This document shows, piece after piece, positions 15,233 to 23,156 of a DNA stretch of 64,000 bases. The stretch spans positions 372,001 through 436,000 of the forward strand of contig NZ_JBKBHT010000002.1 in NCBI RefSeq assembly GCF_046297595.1, read 5' to 3'. This stretch comes from Ferrovibrio sp046297595. Lineage in GTDB: Bacteria; Pseudomonadota; Alphaproteobacteria; Ferrovibrionales; Ferrovibrionaceae. A program made the position numbers and the translations under genes. Position 1 is the first letter of the stretch, and each line of letters begins with the position of its first letter. Below the pieces are notes generated by a model, which was not told the DNA's origin, did not search any database, and saw nothing but the letters and a program-made list of their open reading frames with translations.

Positions 15233-15342
15233 GCCGGCGGTTTGATCGTTTCCCGTTTGCTTTTTTTGCTAGTCTAGGACAGATGCGGCCCGGGATTGCC
15301 GTAAGATAATACCGCAACCTTGAGCCTGCGGCGTTCGCGCGC

Positions 15343-16671
15343 TCAATCCTCGCGGTCGATCAGGTGTAGGTAACTGCCGAACACTTTGCCCTGGTGGCAG
15401 CCGGTCGGACCAAGCGCGGCGCCGGCGGCATCCGTGGTGCTGAACAAGGCCTGTGTCTGGTCTTCGCCGCCGGTCTGGACGGAATAATGGAATTCATGGC
15501 CACGAAACCGCTGGCCCGCCGGACCCAGCATCGTATCGGCCAGACTGGTGATGCGGCGATATCCCAGATGGCGCTTGCGTTCGGCAAAACTGGTCTCAAT
15601 GGGCAGCAGGCCGGCCATGGCATGCTTGTGGCCATCGGCATCGGTCAGGCCGCGACCCAGCAGCATGAAGCCGCCGCATTCGCCATAGATGGTCGCGCCG
15701 CGATCCGCTGCCGCGCGCAGGCCCTGCAGCAGGCCAGCATTGCCGGCCAGTTTTGCCGCATGCAGTTCGGGATAGCCGCCGGGCAGGAACACCGCGTCGC
15801 AATCCAGCATTGGTGCTTCGTCGGCCAGCGGCGAAAAGAAGCTGAGATTCGCGCCCTGGGCCTGCCAGCCCTGCAGCAGATGCGGATAGGCGAAGGCAAA
15901 GGCCGCATCGCGCGCAACTGCAATATGCTGGCCCAGCGGCGGCAGAGGCGCCAGCGTCGCCGGCCGGCTGACCTGCAGGGGCTGCAGCAATTGCTCCAGC
16001 GCCGCGCGATCCAGATGCAGATGCAGCCAGTCGGCCGCACGGTCGAGAAAAAAATCGAGGCCGTCGCGTTCCTCGGCCTGCACCAGGCCCAGATGCCGGC
16101 TCGGCATCGTCAGATCGCCTTCCGGCGGCAGGGCGGCCAGCACCGGCAGGCCAAGCGGCGCCAGGGCATTGCGCAACAGCATCTCGTGTTTGGGCGACGA
16201 CACGCGGTTGAGGATCACGCCGGCCAGCACGACATCGGCGCGGAAACTGCGGAAACCATGCACCAGCGCCGCAATGGATTGGCTCTGGCGCGCGGCATCG
16301 ATCACCAGCACCACCGGCAGGTCCAGTTTTGCCGTCAGGTCGGCGGTGCTGCCTTCGCTGCTGACGGCGCCATCGAACAGCCCCATCACGCCTTCGATCA
16401 CCACGATCTCGGCGCCGGCGCTGCCGTAATCGAGCACGCCGGCCAGGGTCGCGGGCCGCATGGCGAAAAGATCGAGATTGTAGCAGGGCCGCCCAGCGCT
16501 GGCGGCGCGATGGAAGGCGCCGTCGATGTAATCCGGTCCGGTCTTGAAGGGTGCGACGATGCGGCCTTCGCGGGCCAGCAGGCGAAGCAGCGCGAGCGTC
16601 ACGGTGGTCTTGCCGCTGGCCGAGGCCGGCGCGGCGATCACCAGGCCGCGGGTCAGATGGCGATTGGGCAT
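15343..16671 (-). CDS. cobB: cobyrinate a,c-diamide synthase
   Basis: 442 residues. ATP-dependent amidation of the a and c carboxylates of (hydrogeno)cobyrinate with glutamine. The N-terminal dethiobiotin-synthetase-like domain starts with APASASGKTTVTLAL and has K-T-G-P-D-Y-I-D-G-A-F-H; the C-terminal class I glutamine amidotransferase domain has the nucleophile Cys332 (IYGECGGFMLLG) and G-H-E-F-H-Y-S. CbiA (early-cobalt) and CobB (late-cobalt) proteins cannot be separated by eye. It overlaps the end of cobA by 19 bases, so the two are co-expressed. Confidence 0.93.
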   Translation of the reverse strand: MPNRHLTRGLVIAAPASASGKTTVTLALLRLLAREGRIVAPFKTGPDYIDGAFHRAASAGRPCYNLDLFAMRPATLAGVLDYGSAGAEIVVIEGVMGLFDGAVSSEGSTADLTAKLDLPVVLVIDAARQSQSIAALVHGFRSFRADVVLAGVILNRVSSPKHEMLLRNALAPLGLPVLAALPPEGDLTMPSRHLGLVQAEERDGLDFFLDRAADWLHLHLDRAALEQLLQPLQVSRPATLAPLPPLGQHIAVARDAAFAFAYPHLLQGWQAQGANLSFFSPLADEAPMLDCDAVFLPGGYPELHAAKLAGNAGLLQGLRAAADRGATIYGECGGFMLLGRGLTDADGHKHAMAGLLPIETSFAERKRHLGYRRITSLADTMLGPAGQRFRGHEFHYSVQTGGEDQTQALFSTTDAAGAALGPTGCHQGKVFGSYLHLIDRED

Positions 16672-17468
16672 GGCGGCGCGAGCCTGGCCTGCAGGTCGCT
16701 GCTGCCGAACAGCGCATGCAGGTCGACCACCTCGCCCACCACCAGCAGGGCCGGCGGCTCGACCCTTGCCGTCTCGGCATCGGCCACGATGCGGTCCAGG
16801 TTGCTGCGCAGCACGCGCATCTCCGGCAGGGTCGCGTGGCTGACCAGCGCGGCGGGGCGTTCGCCCGCCAGTCCGGCATGGCGCAGCTTCGACACCAGGA
16901 TGTCGAGATGCTTGATCGCCATATAGATCACCAGCACCGGCGAGGCGCGCACCATGGCGGCCCAGTCGACGCTGTCGGGCACCTCGCCGCTGGCGTTATG
17001 GCCGGTGAGGAAGGTGACGCAGGAATTGGTGTCGCGATGGGTGAGCGGGATGCCGGCATAAGCCAGGCCGCCTACGCCGGCCGAGATGCCGGGGATGACG
17101 CGGAAGGGAATGCCTGCTTCGCGTAAGGAGAGCGCCTCTTCCGCGCCGCGGCCGAAGACGAAGGGATCGCCGCCCTTCAGGCGCAAGACGCGCTTGCCCT
17201 GCTGCGCCAGTTCGACCAGGCGCAGGCTGATATCGCGCTGCTTGGGCGAAGGCTTGCCGCCGCGTTTGCCGGCATATTCCAGCAGCGCGCCGGGGCGGGC
17301 GCAGGCCAGGATCGCCTCGCCCACCAGGGCGTCGTAAATCACGACATCGGCCTGGTTCAGGGCGTTCACCGCATGCAGGGTCAACAGGCCCGGATCGCCG
17401 GGGCCGGCGCCGGTCAGCCAGACCCAGCCGGGGGGGAAAACCGGCATCTGCAGAGATGGCAATTGCAT
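16653..17468 (-). CDS. cobA: uroporphyrinogen-III C-methyltransferase (SUMT)
   Basis: 271 residues from the ATG at 17468; upstream frame extends into cbiD on the opposite strand and is not needed. SUMT converts uroporphyrinogen III to precorrin-2 with two SAM. Family motifs: V-W-L-T-G-A-G-P-G-D-P-G-L-L-T-L-H-A, V-L-R-L-K-G-G-D-P-F-V-F-G-R-G-A-E-E, and V-I-P-G-I-S-A-G. No CysG oxidase/chelatase domain is fused. It is divergent from cbiD with 46 bases between start codons and overlaps cobB downstream. Confidence 0.93.
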   Translation of the reverse strand: MQLPSLQMPVFPPGWVWLTGAGPGDPGLLTLHAVNALNQADVVIYDALVGEAILACARPGALLEYAGKRGGKPSPKQRDISLRLVELAQQGKRVLRLKGGDPFVFGRGAEEALSLREAGIPFRVIPGISAGVGGLAYAGIPLTHRDTNSCVTFLTGHNASGEVPDSVDWAAMVRASPVLVIYMAIKHLDILVSKLRHAGLAGERPAALVSHATLPEMRVLRSNLDRIVADAETARVEPPALLVVGEVVDLHALFGSSDLQARLAPPCPIAI

Positions 17469-17499
17469 GGCGGCAAGGTACACCGGCCGCGCCCCAGTG

Positions 17500-17505
17500 T
17501 ATACT
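17500..17505 (+). promoter_or_regulatory. possible -10 element immediately upstream of cbiD
   Basis: TATACT lies 9 bases before the cbiD ATG (17515) and there is no purine-rich ribosome-binding site between them. A start about 7 bases downstream would produce a leaderless cbiD mRNA. On the opposite strand the same bases read TATACA-like, so cobA could use them as well. No good -35 is present. Confidence 0.35.
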
Positions 17506-17514
17506 TTGGCCCCC

Positions 17515-18651
17515 ATGACCCAGGCTGCCGAGATGCCCACCGAAACGCCGGCCGAAATGCCTGCCGAACCCGCCTCCGCCCTGCGCCGGGGCTGGACGAC
17601 GGGCGCCTGCGCCACGGCGGCAACCACGGCGGCCTATCAGGCATTGCTCACCGGCGCTTTCCCCGATCCGGTCGCCATCACGCTGCCGAAGGGCGAGACG
17701 CCCAGTTTTGCGCTGGCACGCGAGGCACTGGGACCGGATTGGGCCGAGGCCGGCATCGTCAAGGATGCCGGCGACGATCCCGACGTGACGCATCAGGCGC
17801 TGATCCTCGCCCGCGTGCGCCGCGCCGCGCCGGGCAGCGGCATCGTGTTCCGTGCCGGCGAAGGCGTGGGCATGGTCACGCGCGCCGGCCTGCCGATTCC
17901 GCCGGGTGAACCGGCAATCAACCCGGTGCCGCGCCGGATGATGAGCGAAGCTGTGCAAGTGCTGGCCGCGCGGCATGGCGAAGCGCCGGATGTCGAGATC
18001 GAGATCGCCGTGCCGGGCGGCGCGGAGCTGGCGAAGCAGACCTGGAATCCGCGCCTGGGCATCGTGGGCGGTTTGAGCATCCTGGGAACCACCGGCATCG
18101 TCGTGCCGTTTTCCTGTTCGGCATGGATTCATTCGATCCATCGCGGTGTTGATGTGGCGGTTGCCGCAGGGCTGGATCATGTCGCCGGCTGCACCGGCTC
18201 AAGCTCGGAGGCTGCCGTGCAGGCGCTCTACGATCTGCCCGAAATCGCTCTGCTCGACATGGGCGACTTCGCCGGTGCGCTGCTGAAATACCTGCGCCAG
18301 CATCCGCTGCCGCGCCTGACCATCGGCGGCGGCTTCGCCAAACTGGTGAAACTGGCGCAGGGCCAGATGGACCTGCATTCCGGCCGCAGCCAGGTCGACA
18401 AGGCCGCATTGGCGCAATGGCTGAGCGAATGTGGCGGCGATGCCGCGCTGGTCGCGCGCGCGATGGAGGCCAATACCGCGTTGGAAGTCTTGCAGATGGC
18501 GCAGAAGGCAGGTCTGCCGCTGGGCGATCATGTGGCCCGGCTGGCGCGTGACGCAGCCGAACGGATCGTGGCGCCGGCGCGTATCGCCATCGACGTGGTG
18601 GCGGTGGATCGCGCCGGCGGTATTGTCGGTCGCAGCGGGGAGCAGGCCTGA
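17515..18651 (+). CDS. cbiD: cobalt-precorrin-5B (C1)-methyltransferase
   Basis: 378 residues from the ATG at 17515. CbiD methylates C1 during extrusion of the C20 fragment in the early-cobalt (anaerobic) pathway and replaces CobF. The family's N-terminal signature L-R-R-G-W-T-T-G-A-C-A-T-A-A and the G-T-T-G-I-V-V-P-F-S segment are present, with G-G-G-F-A-K-L-V-K-L near the end. An upstream in-frame ATG at 17467 would overlap the cobA start. Stop and next start overlap (TGATG) with cobK. Confidence 0.93.
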   Translation: MTQAAEMPTETPAEMPAEPASALRRGWTTGACATAATTAAYQALLTGAFPDPVAITLPKGETPSFALAREALGPDWAEAGIVKDAGDDPDVTHQALILARVRRAAPGSGIVFRAGEGVGMVTRAGLPIPPGEPAINPVPRRMMSEAVQVLAARHGEAPDVEIEIAVPGGAELAKQTWNPRLGIVGGLSILGTTGIVVPFSCSAWIHSIHRGVDVAVAAGLDHVAGCTGSSSEAAVQALYDLPEIALLDMGDFAGALLKYLRQHPLPRLTIGGGFAKLVKLAQGQMDLHSGRSQVDKAALAQWLSECGGDAALVARAMEANTALEVLQMAQKAGLPLGDHVARLARDAAERIVAPARIAIDVVAVDRAGGIVGRSGEQA

Positions 18652-19424
18652 TGGCGCGCAAACGCAACCTGTTGCTGCTGGGCGGCACTGGCGAAGGCCT
18701 GCGGCTGGCGCGCGAGCTTGAGCATCATCCGAAAATCCGCTGCATTTCCTCGCTGGCCGGGCGCACCGAGAATCCGGAAAAGCCGCCGGGCGAGTTTCGC
18801 ATCGGCGGTTTCGGCGGCGTGGCGGGCCTGAGCGAGTATCTGGTGAACGAAAAGATCGACCTGGTGCTGGATGCCACGCATCCTTTTGCGGCCCAGATGG
18901 CGCGTCATGCTTTCGAGGCCTGCCAGGCCTTAGGCGTCCCGCGCGCCAAACTGGTGCGGCCACCCTGGGTGCCGTCGCCGGGCGACCGCTGGACCATGAT
19001 GCCTAGCGTGACGGCGGCGGCGGTGTTCCTGCGCTTTCATCCGGCGCAGCGCATCTTCCTCACGCTCGGCCGGCAGGAGATCGCACCCTTTGTGCCGCTG
19101 GGCCGTGAAGACAAGCCGCATGGCAACGGGCGGTGGTTTCTCACTCGGATGATCGATCCACCGGCCGATGGCGTTCCGCTGCCGCCGGGCGATCTGATCC
19201 TCGGGCGCGGACCGTTCCGGCCGGAAGACGAACGCACATTGATGCGGCAGCATCGCATCGACCTGCTGGTGACCAAGAATGCCGGCGGCGCGGCGGCCAA
19301 GATCGCGGCCGCTGCCGAGCTGCACATTCCGGTGCTGATGATCGAGCGCCCACCCCTGCCGCCGGGCGAGACTTTGGATTCGGTGGGTGCCGCGCTGGCC
19401 TGGGCGAATATCAGCGCGGTTTAG
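18651..19424 (+). CDS. cobK: precorrin-6A reductase
   Basis: 257 residues. CobK/CbiJ reduces (cobalt-)precorrin-6A with NADPH. Typical features: LLLLGGTGEGLRLARELE at the N-terminus, V-L-D-A-T-H-P-F-A-A-Q-M (residues about 72-83), R-I-F-L-T-L-G-R-Q-E and the late L-V-T-K-N-A-G-G-A-A-A-K-I. It is translationally coupled to cbiD (TGATG). It ends 3 bases before the convergent I42 inhibitor gene. Confidence 0.92.
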   Translation: MARKRNLLLLGGTGEGLRLARELEHHPKIRCISSLAGRTENPEKPPGEFRIGGFGGVAGLSEYLVNEKIDLVLDATHPFAAQMARHAFEACQALGVPRAKLVRPPWVPSPGDRWTMMPSVTAAAVFLRFHPAQRIFLTLGRQEIAPFVPLGREDKPHGNGRWFLTRMIDPPADGVPLPPGDLILGRGPFRPEDERTLMRQHRIDLLVTKNAGGAAAKIAAAAELHIPVLMIERPPLPPGETLDSVGAALAWANISAV

Positions 19425-19427
19425 GCG

Positions 19428-19856
19428 TCAGCGGATCTCGAAATTGTAGATCGCTTCGCGCGCCGCCGGGCCGTTCGGCTCAAAAGGCCGACGATAGACG
19501 AAATACAGGATGGTCGGCCCGGTGCCGGTGGCGCGGAAATGCCACACTTCCATGCCGCCACGGCCGGGCATCGTACCCTCGGCGATGTAGGACGGTTCCT
19601 CGGCCAGGCTCAGCACTTCGACGCCGGGCGCTTCGTTGACCATGCTCCAGCGATAGCCGGTGCTGTGATTGGCGGCGAGGCGGATGCGCAGCTCTTCGCC
19701 CTGCATCAGGATGAAGCGGCCGCCCGACTGGGCGAAATCCAGCGTCAGGGGCTCGGGTTTCTCAACGACGGCTTCGGGGGTGTCGGCGCAGGCGGCCAGG
19801 AAGCCGCAGAACAGCAGGACGGTGATTGTGCGCCAGGTCGCCATGGTCAGCCTCAT
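19428..19856 (-). CDS. I42 (chagasin-like) cysteine-protease inhibitor lipoprotein
   Basis: 142 residues. The N-terminus is a lipoprotein signal (ITVLLFCGFLAAC, lipid Cys23), so the mature protein would sit on a periplasmic membrane face. The three inhibitory loops of the I42/chagasin family are visible: NHSTGYRW (63-70, the NPTTGF-type loop), GRGGMEVW (98-105, GxGG) and YRRPFE (121-126, RPW/F). It likely inhibits papain-like proteases, though the target is unknown. Its ATG overlaps the cobM stop (ATGA), so it is the last gene of the riboswitch-headed cobalamin operon, an unusual place. An internal ATG five codons on gives the same lipoprotein. Confidence 0.85.
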   Translation of the reverse strand: MRLTMATWRTITVLLFCGFLAACADTPEAVVEKPEPLTLDFAQSGGRFILMQGEELRIRLAANHSTGYRWSMVNEAPGVEVLSLAEEPSYIAEGTMPGRGGMEVWHFRATGTGPTILYFVYRRPFEPNGPAAREAIYNFEIR

Positions 19857-20641
19857 CGCTTCGCAGCTTTGGCCTTGGCTTTTTCGCCGGGCCGCAGCAC
19901 ATGCACGTGATTCGGATCGTACAACGCGCTGTCGCTGAAATCAGCAGCCTCGTCCAGCACCCGGCCGACCAGGATCAGGGCCGTGCGGGTGATCTTGGCC
20001 GCGCGCACTTTCGCCGCGATATCGGACAGGCAGCCGCGGATGATCTGCTGGTCCGGCCATGTGGCGCGCACCACCACGGCCACAGGACAGTCGGCGCCGT
20101 AATGCGGCGTCAGTTCCTCCACCACATGGCGGATGTTGCGGATGGACAGATGAATGGCCAGCGTGGCGCCCGTGCGGCCGAAATTGGCCAAAGCCTCGCC
20201 CGCCGGCATGTCGGAGGATTTCATCGCCGTGCGGGTCAGGACCACCGACTGGGCGATGTCGGGCAGAGTCAGTTCGGTCTGCAGGGCAGCAGCGGCGGCG
20301 GCGAAGGCCGGCACGCCCGGCGTGATCGTGTAGGGGATATCCAGCTTCTTCAGGCGGCGAATCTGCTCGGCGATGGCGCCATAGAGCGAGGGATCGCCGG
20401 AATGCACGCGCGCCACGTCCTGGCCCCTGTCATGCGCAGCCTGGATCTCGGCCATGATCTCGTCCAGGTTCAGCGGCGCGGTATCCACCACGCGCGCGCC
20501 TTCCGGCGCCAGCTTCACGACGGCTTCGGGCACCAGCGAACCGGCATAAAGGCAGACCGGGCAGCTTTCGATCAGCTTCGCGCCGCGCAGGGTGATCAGA
20601 TCGGGGGCACCGGGGCCGGCGCCAATGAAGTGGACGGTCAT
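19853..20641 (-). CDS. cobM: precorrin-4 C11-methyltransferase
   Basis: 262 residues of the SAM-dependent tetrapyrrole methylase fold: VHFIGAGPGAPDLITLRGAKLI at the N-terminus, HSGDPSLYGAIAEQ (about residues 79-92) and ITPGVPAFAAAAAAL. CobM and CbiF are the aerobic and anaerobic names for the same step. Its ATG overlaps the cbiG/cobJ stop (ATGA). A basic AKAKAAKR tail is present. Confidence 0.93.
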   Translation of the reverse strand: MTVHFIGAGPGAPDLITLRGAKLIESCPVCLYAGSLVPEAVVKLAPEGARVVDTAPLNLDEIMAEIQAAHDRGQDVARVHSGDPSLYGAIAEQIRRLKKLDIPYTITPGVPAFAAAAAALQTELTLPDIAQSVVLTRTAMKSSDMPAGEALANFGRTGATLAIHLSIRNIRHVVEELTPHYGADCPVAVVVRATWPDQQIIRGCLSDIAAKVRAAKITRTALILVGRVLDEAADFSDSALYDPNHVHVLRPGEKAKAKAAKR

Positions 20642-22440
20642 GGACTGAACTTTTTCTCGTAGCCGCGTGGCGTATAGGCGAAACGGCGGCCATTCTGCAA
20701 GACGATGCTGCGGCTGGCGCTGCTGCCCACCAGAACAACGGTCAGCATGTCCACCTGCTCGACATCGAGGTCGCCCAGATTGGTCAGCGTCACCCGTTCA
20801 CCCTCGCGGCCCAGGTTGCGTGCCAGCACCACGGGCGTCTCGCGCGGGCGATGCTGCAGCAGGATGTCCTTCGCCATGGCCAGCTGGGTGCGGCGGCGCT
20901 GCGATACCGGGTTGTAGAAGGCGACGACGAAATCGGCCTCGGCCGCCTTCTTGATGCGCAGCAGGATCATGTCCAGCGGCGTCAGCAGGTCGGACAGCGA
21001 GATGGTGCAGAAATCATGGCCCAGCAGCGCACCGGAACGGGCTGCCGCTGCCTGCAAGGCCGAGATGCCGGGCGCGACGCTGATGGCGGCGCGCTGCCAG
21101 TCCTTGCGCTGCGGTTCCTGTTCCAGCAGGGCAAAGACCAGCGTCGCCATGGCATAAATGCCGGGATCGCCCGAGCAGACCAGCGCCACGCGTTTGCCCT
21201 TTGCAGCCAGCTCAAGGGCGGCGCGCACACGTTTTTCCTCTTCGCCCAGCTCGAAGCGATGCTGCGTCTTGCCGGCCGCCAGTTCTGGGTAAAGATCAAG
21301 ATACAGGCCGTAACCGACCCAGTCGGTGGCCGCGCTGAGCGCGATGCGCGCTTCCGGGGTCAGCCATGACGCATCGCCCGGTCCGGTGCCCACCACATGC
21401 AGTTCGCCGCGCGGCAAGCCGCGCGAGGCGCCATCGAAGGGCGAGGGTGAAAGCGCGATGGCGCAGGTGGCGCGTTCGGATTTCACCTTCGGCACGATCA
21501 GTGCGGCTTCCGGCCCGGCGGCGGCCAAAGCCGCGCCTTCCGAGACGCCGTGGCAGCCGACTTCGGCGAACACGGCATCGGAGGGATTGGCCAGCCGCGG
21601 CGTCTCGGCCTCCAGCGTGGCGGCATCGAAGACGCGGAAAGGCACGCCCAGCCAGCGCGCCAGTTCCTGCATCGCCGGCTCGTCGGCCTTCAGGTCCAGC
21701 GAATAGACACCGGCGATGCTGTCGCGTGCGATGCCATGTTCCGACAATGTGGTCTGCACCAGGCGGATCAGCTCCACCGGCTTTGCATTGCGTTCGCAGC
21801 CGACGCCGATGGCGATGTTGCGCGGGTGATAGACCAGATGGTCGGTGCTGCCCTCGACCGCGCGATGCGTGACCTCGATCACCATGCGGCCATCGGCGCT
21901 GAGCGGCAGGTTGCTGTCGGCCAGCCAGGGCGCATCGCCCTCGATGCGCACGCCGCCGCCGCGCAGCAGGTTCGCCATCAGGCCCTTGGCATCTTCCGGA
22001 TTGGCCAGTGTGTAGCCTTCGGGCGGCTCATCGAGGCCCAGGCCGAAAGCAAGGTCGCCGGCGGTGGTGATCGCCGGAATGCCCTGCAGCACGGCCGCAA
22101 TGCGGCGACTGAGCAGGTTGGCGCCATGATGGCCACCCAGCAAAGGCACGACAGACGAGCCATCGGCCGCCACCGCGATGAGCGGCGGTTCATTATGCTT
22201 GTCGGACAGCAGCGGCGCGACCGCGCGGATCAGGATGCCGGCGGCGCAGATGCCGATTACCGGCCGGCCGGCCGCGAATAACTGCGCGATGGTGTCGGTC
22301 GCCTTGCCTAACGGCAGGGCATGTACCAGCGCGGCATCGTCGGGGGCGTAGACCTCCCAGGCCGGGAAGGCGGCCATCAGGGCCTGCGCCACGCCGCGCG
22401 CGTTGGGAGTAAGCAGCACAAGTGCAGGTTTTCCGCTCAT
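20638..22440 (-). CDS. CbiG-CobJ fusion: cobalt-precorrin-5A hydrolase / precorrin-3B C17-methyltransferase
   Basis: 600 residues. Residues about 1-200 are CbiG N-terminal and middle regions (IGICAAGILIRAVAPLLSDKHNEPP, V-P-L-L-G-G-H-H-G-A-N-L-L). Residues about 208-335 are the CbiG-C/CobE domain (IAIGVGCERNAKPVELIRLV). Residues about 345-600 are a CobJ/CbiH methyltransferase (ELHVVGTGPGDASWLTPEA, V-C-S-G-D-P-G-I-Y-A-M-A). The fusion pairs lactone opening with ring contraction/methylation. CbiG is a marker of the early-cobalt route, and no CobG or CobZ mono-oxygenase is encoded in this window. ATGA overlaps join it to both neighbours. Confidence 0.9.
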   Translation of the reverse strand: MSGKPALVLLTPNARGVAQALMAAFPAWEVYAPDDAALVHALPLGKATDTIAQLFAAGRPVIGICAAGILIRAVAPLLSDKHNEPPLIAVAADGSSVVPLLGGHHGANLLSRRIAAVLQGIPAITTAGDLAFGLGLDEPPEGYTLANPEDAKGLMANLLRGGGVRIEGDAPWLADSNLPLSADGRMVIEVTHRAVEGSTDHLVYHPRNIAIGVGCERNAKPVELIRLVQTTLSEHGIARDSIAGVYSLDLKADEPAMQELARWLGVPFRVFDAATLEAETPRLANPSDAVFAEVGCHGVSEGAALAAAGPEAALIVPKVKSERATCAIALSPSPFDGASRGLPRGELHVVGTGPGDASWLTPEARIALSAATDWVGYGLYLDLYPELAAGKTQHRFELGEEEKRVRAALELAAKGKRVALVCSGDPGIYAMATLVFALLEQEPQRKDWQRAAISVAPGISALQAAAARSGALLGHDFCTISLSDLLTPLDMILLRIKKAAEADFVVAFYNPVSQRRRTQLAMAKDILLQHRPRETPVVLARNLGREGERVTLTNLGDLDVEQVDMLTVVLVGSSASRSIVLQNGRRFAYTPRGYEKKFSP

Positions 22441-23156
22441 GCGCCGAACTCCATGAAATGCTGGCGGCCTTTGCGGTGTACCACGATCATGGCGAAATAG
22501 GGGATGGCCGAAGGGTCGACCTCGGACAGCGGCAGGATGCGCTGCTCGGTCATGGTGGCGCGTTCGATATAGCGGGCGCGATCCGCCAGATGCAGGCGGT
22601 TGAGCAGCTCGATCACACGCGGCCCGTGCCGGCCCAGTTTCAGGATTGCGGCGGCATCGGTATGCAGCAGTTTATGCGCGATGGTCTCGTCGTCCAGCGG
22701 TGCGGGAATCACGGTCAGCACGTCGTTGCGCGACACCAGCGGATATTGCAGGGCGGCGGCACAGGCGGTGAGCGACGACACGCCGGGCACGATCTCGACC
22801 GGGAAATCCTCGCTCAGCCGGCCGAACAGATACATGAACGAACCATAGAGGAAGGGATCGCCTTCGCACAGCACCGCCACGTTGCGGCCCGCTTTGAGAT
22901 GCGCTGCGAGATCGCCGGTGGCCTGTTCATACACGGCCTGGGCCGGAAACCGCGCCACGCTGAGCGGCATGCGGATGGCCAGCTCTGCCTGCTTGCCGCT
23001 TAAATGCGGCGCCACGATGCGGCGGGCCAGGCTGTCGCCCTGCTCGGGCGCGGGATAGGCCACCACATCGGCGGCCTGCAGCAGGCGCAGCGCCTTCAGG
23101 GTGATCAGCTCGGGGTCACCCGGTCCGATGCCGAGGCCATACAGGGTACCACTCAT
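22437..23156 (-). CDS. cobI: precorrin-2 C20-methyltransferase
   Basis: 239 residues from the ATG at 23156, which overlaps the cobL stop (ATGA); a start six codons earlier (23174) is possible but less well placed. SAM tetrapyrrole methylase motifs: GTLYGLGIGPGDPELITLKAL, V-A-V-L-C-E-G-D-P-F-L-Y-G-S-F, and V-P-G-V-S-S-L-T-A-C-A-A. CobI and CbiL differ only in whether cobalt is already bound, which cannot be judged here. Confidence 0.92.
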   Translation of the reverse strand: MSGTLYGLGIGPGDPELITLKALRLLQAADVVAYPAPEQGDSLARRIVAPHLSGKQAELAIRMPLSVARFPAQAVYEQATGDLAAHLKAGRNVAVLCEGDPFLYGSFMYLFGRLSEDFPVEIVPGVSSLTACAAALQYPLVSRNDVLTVIPAPLDDETIAHKLLHTDAAAILKLGRHGPRVIELLNRLHLADRARYIERATMTEQRILPLSEVDPSAIPYFAMIVVHRKGRQHFMEFGA

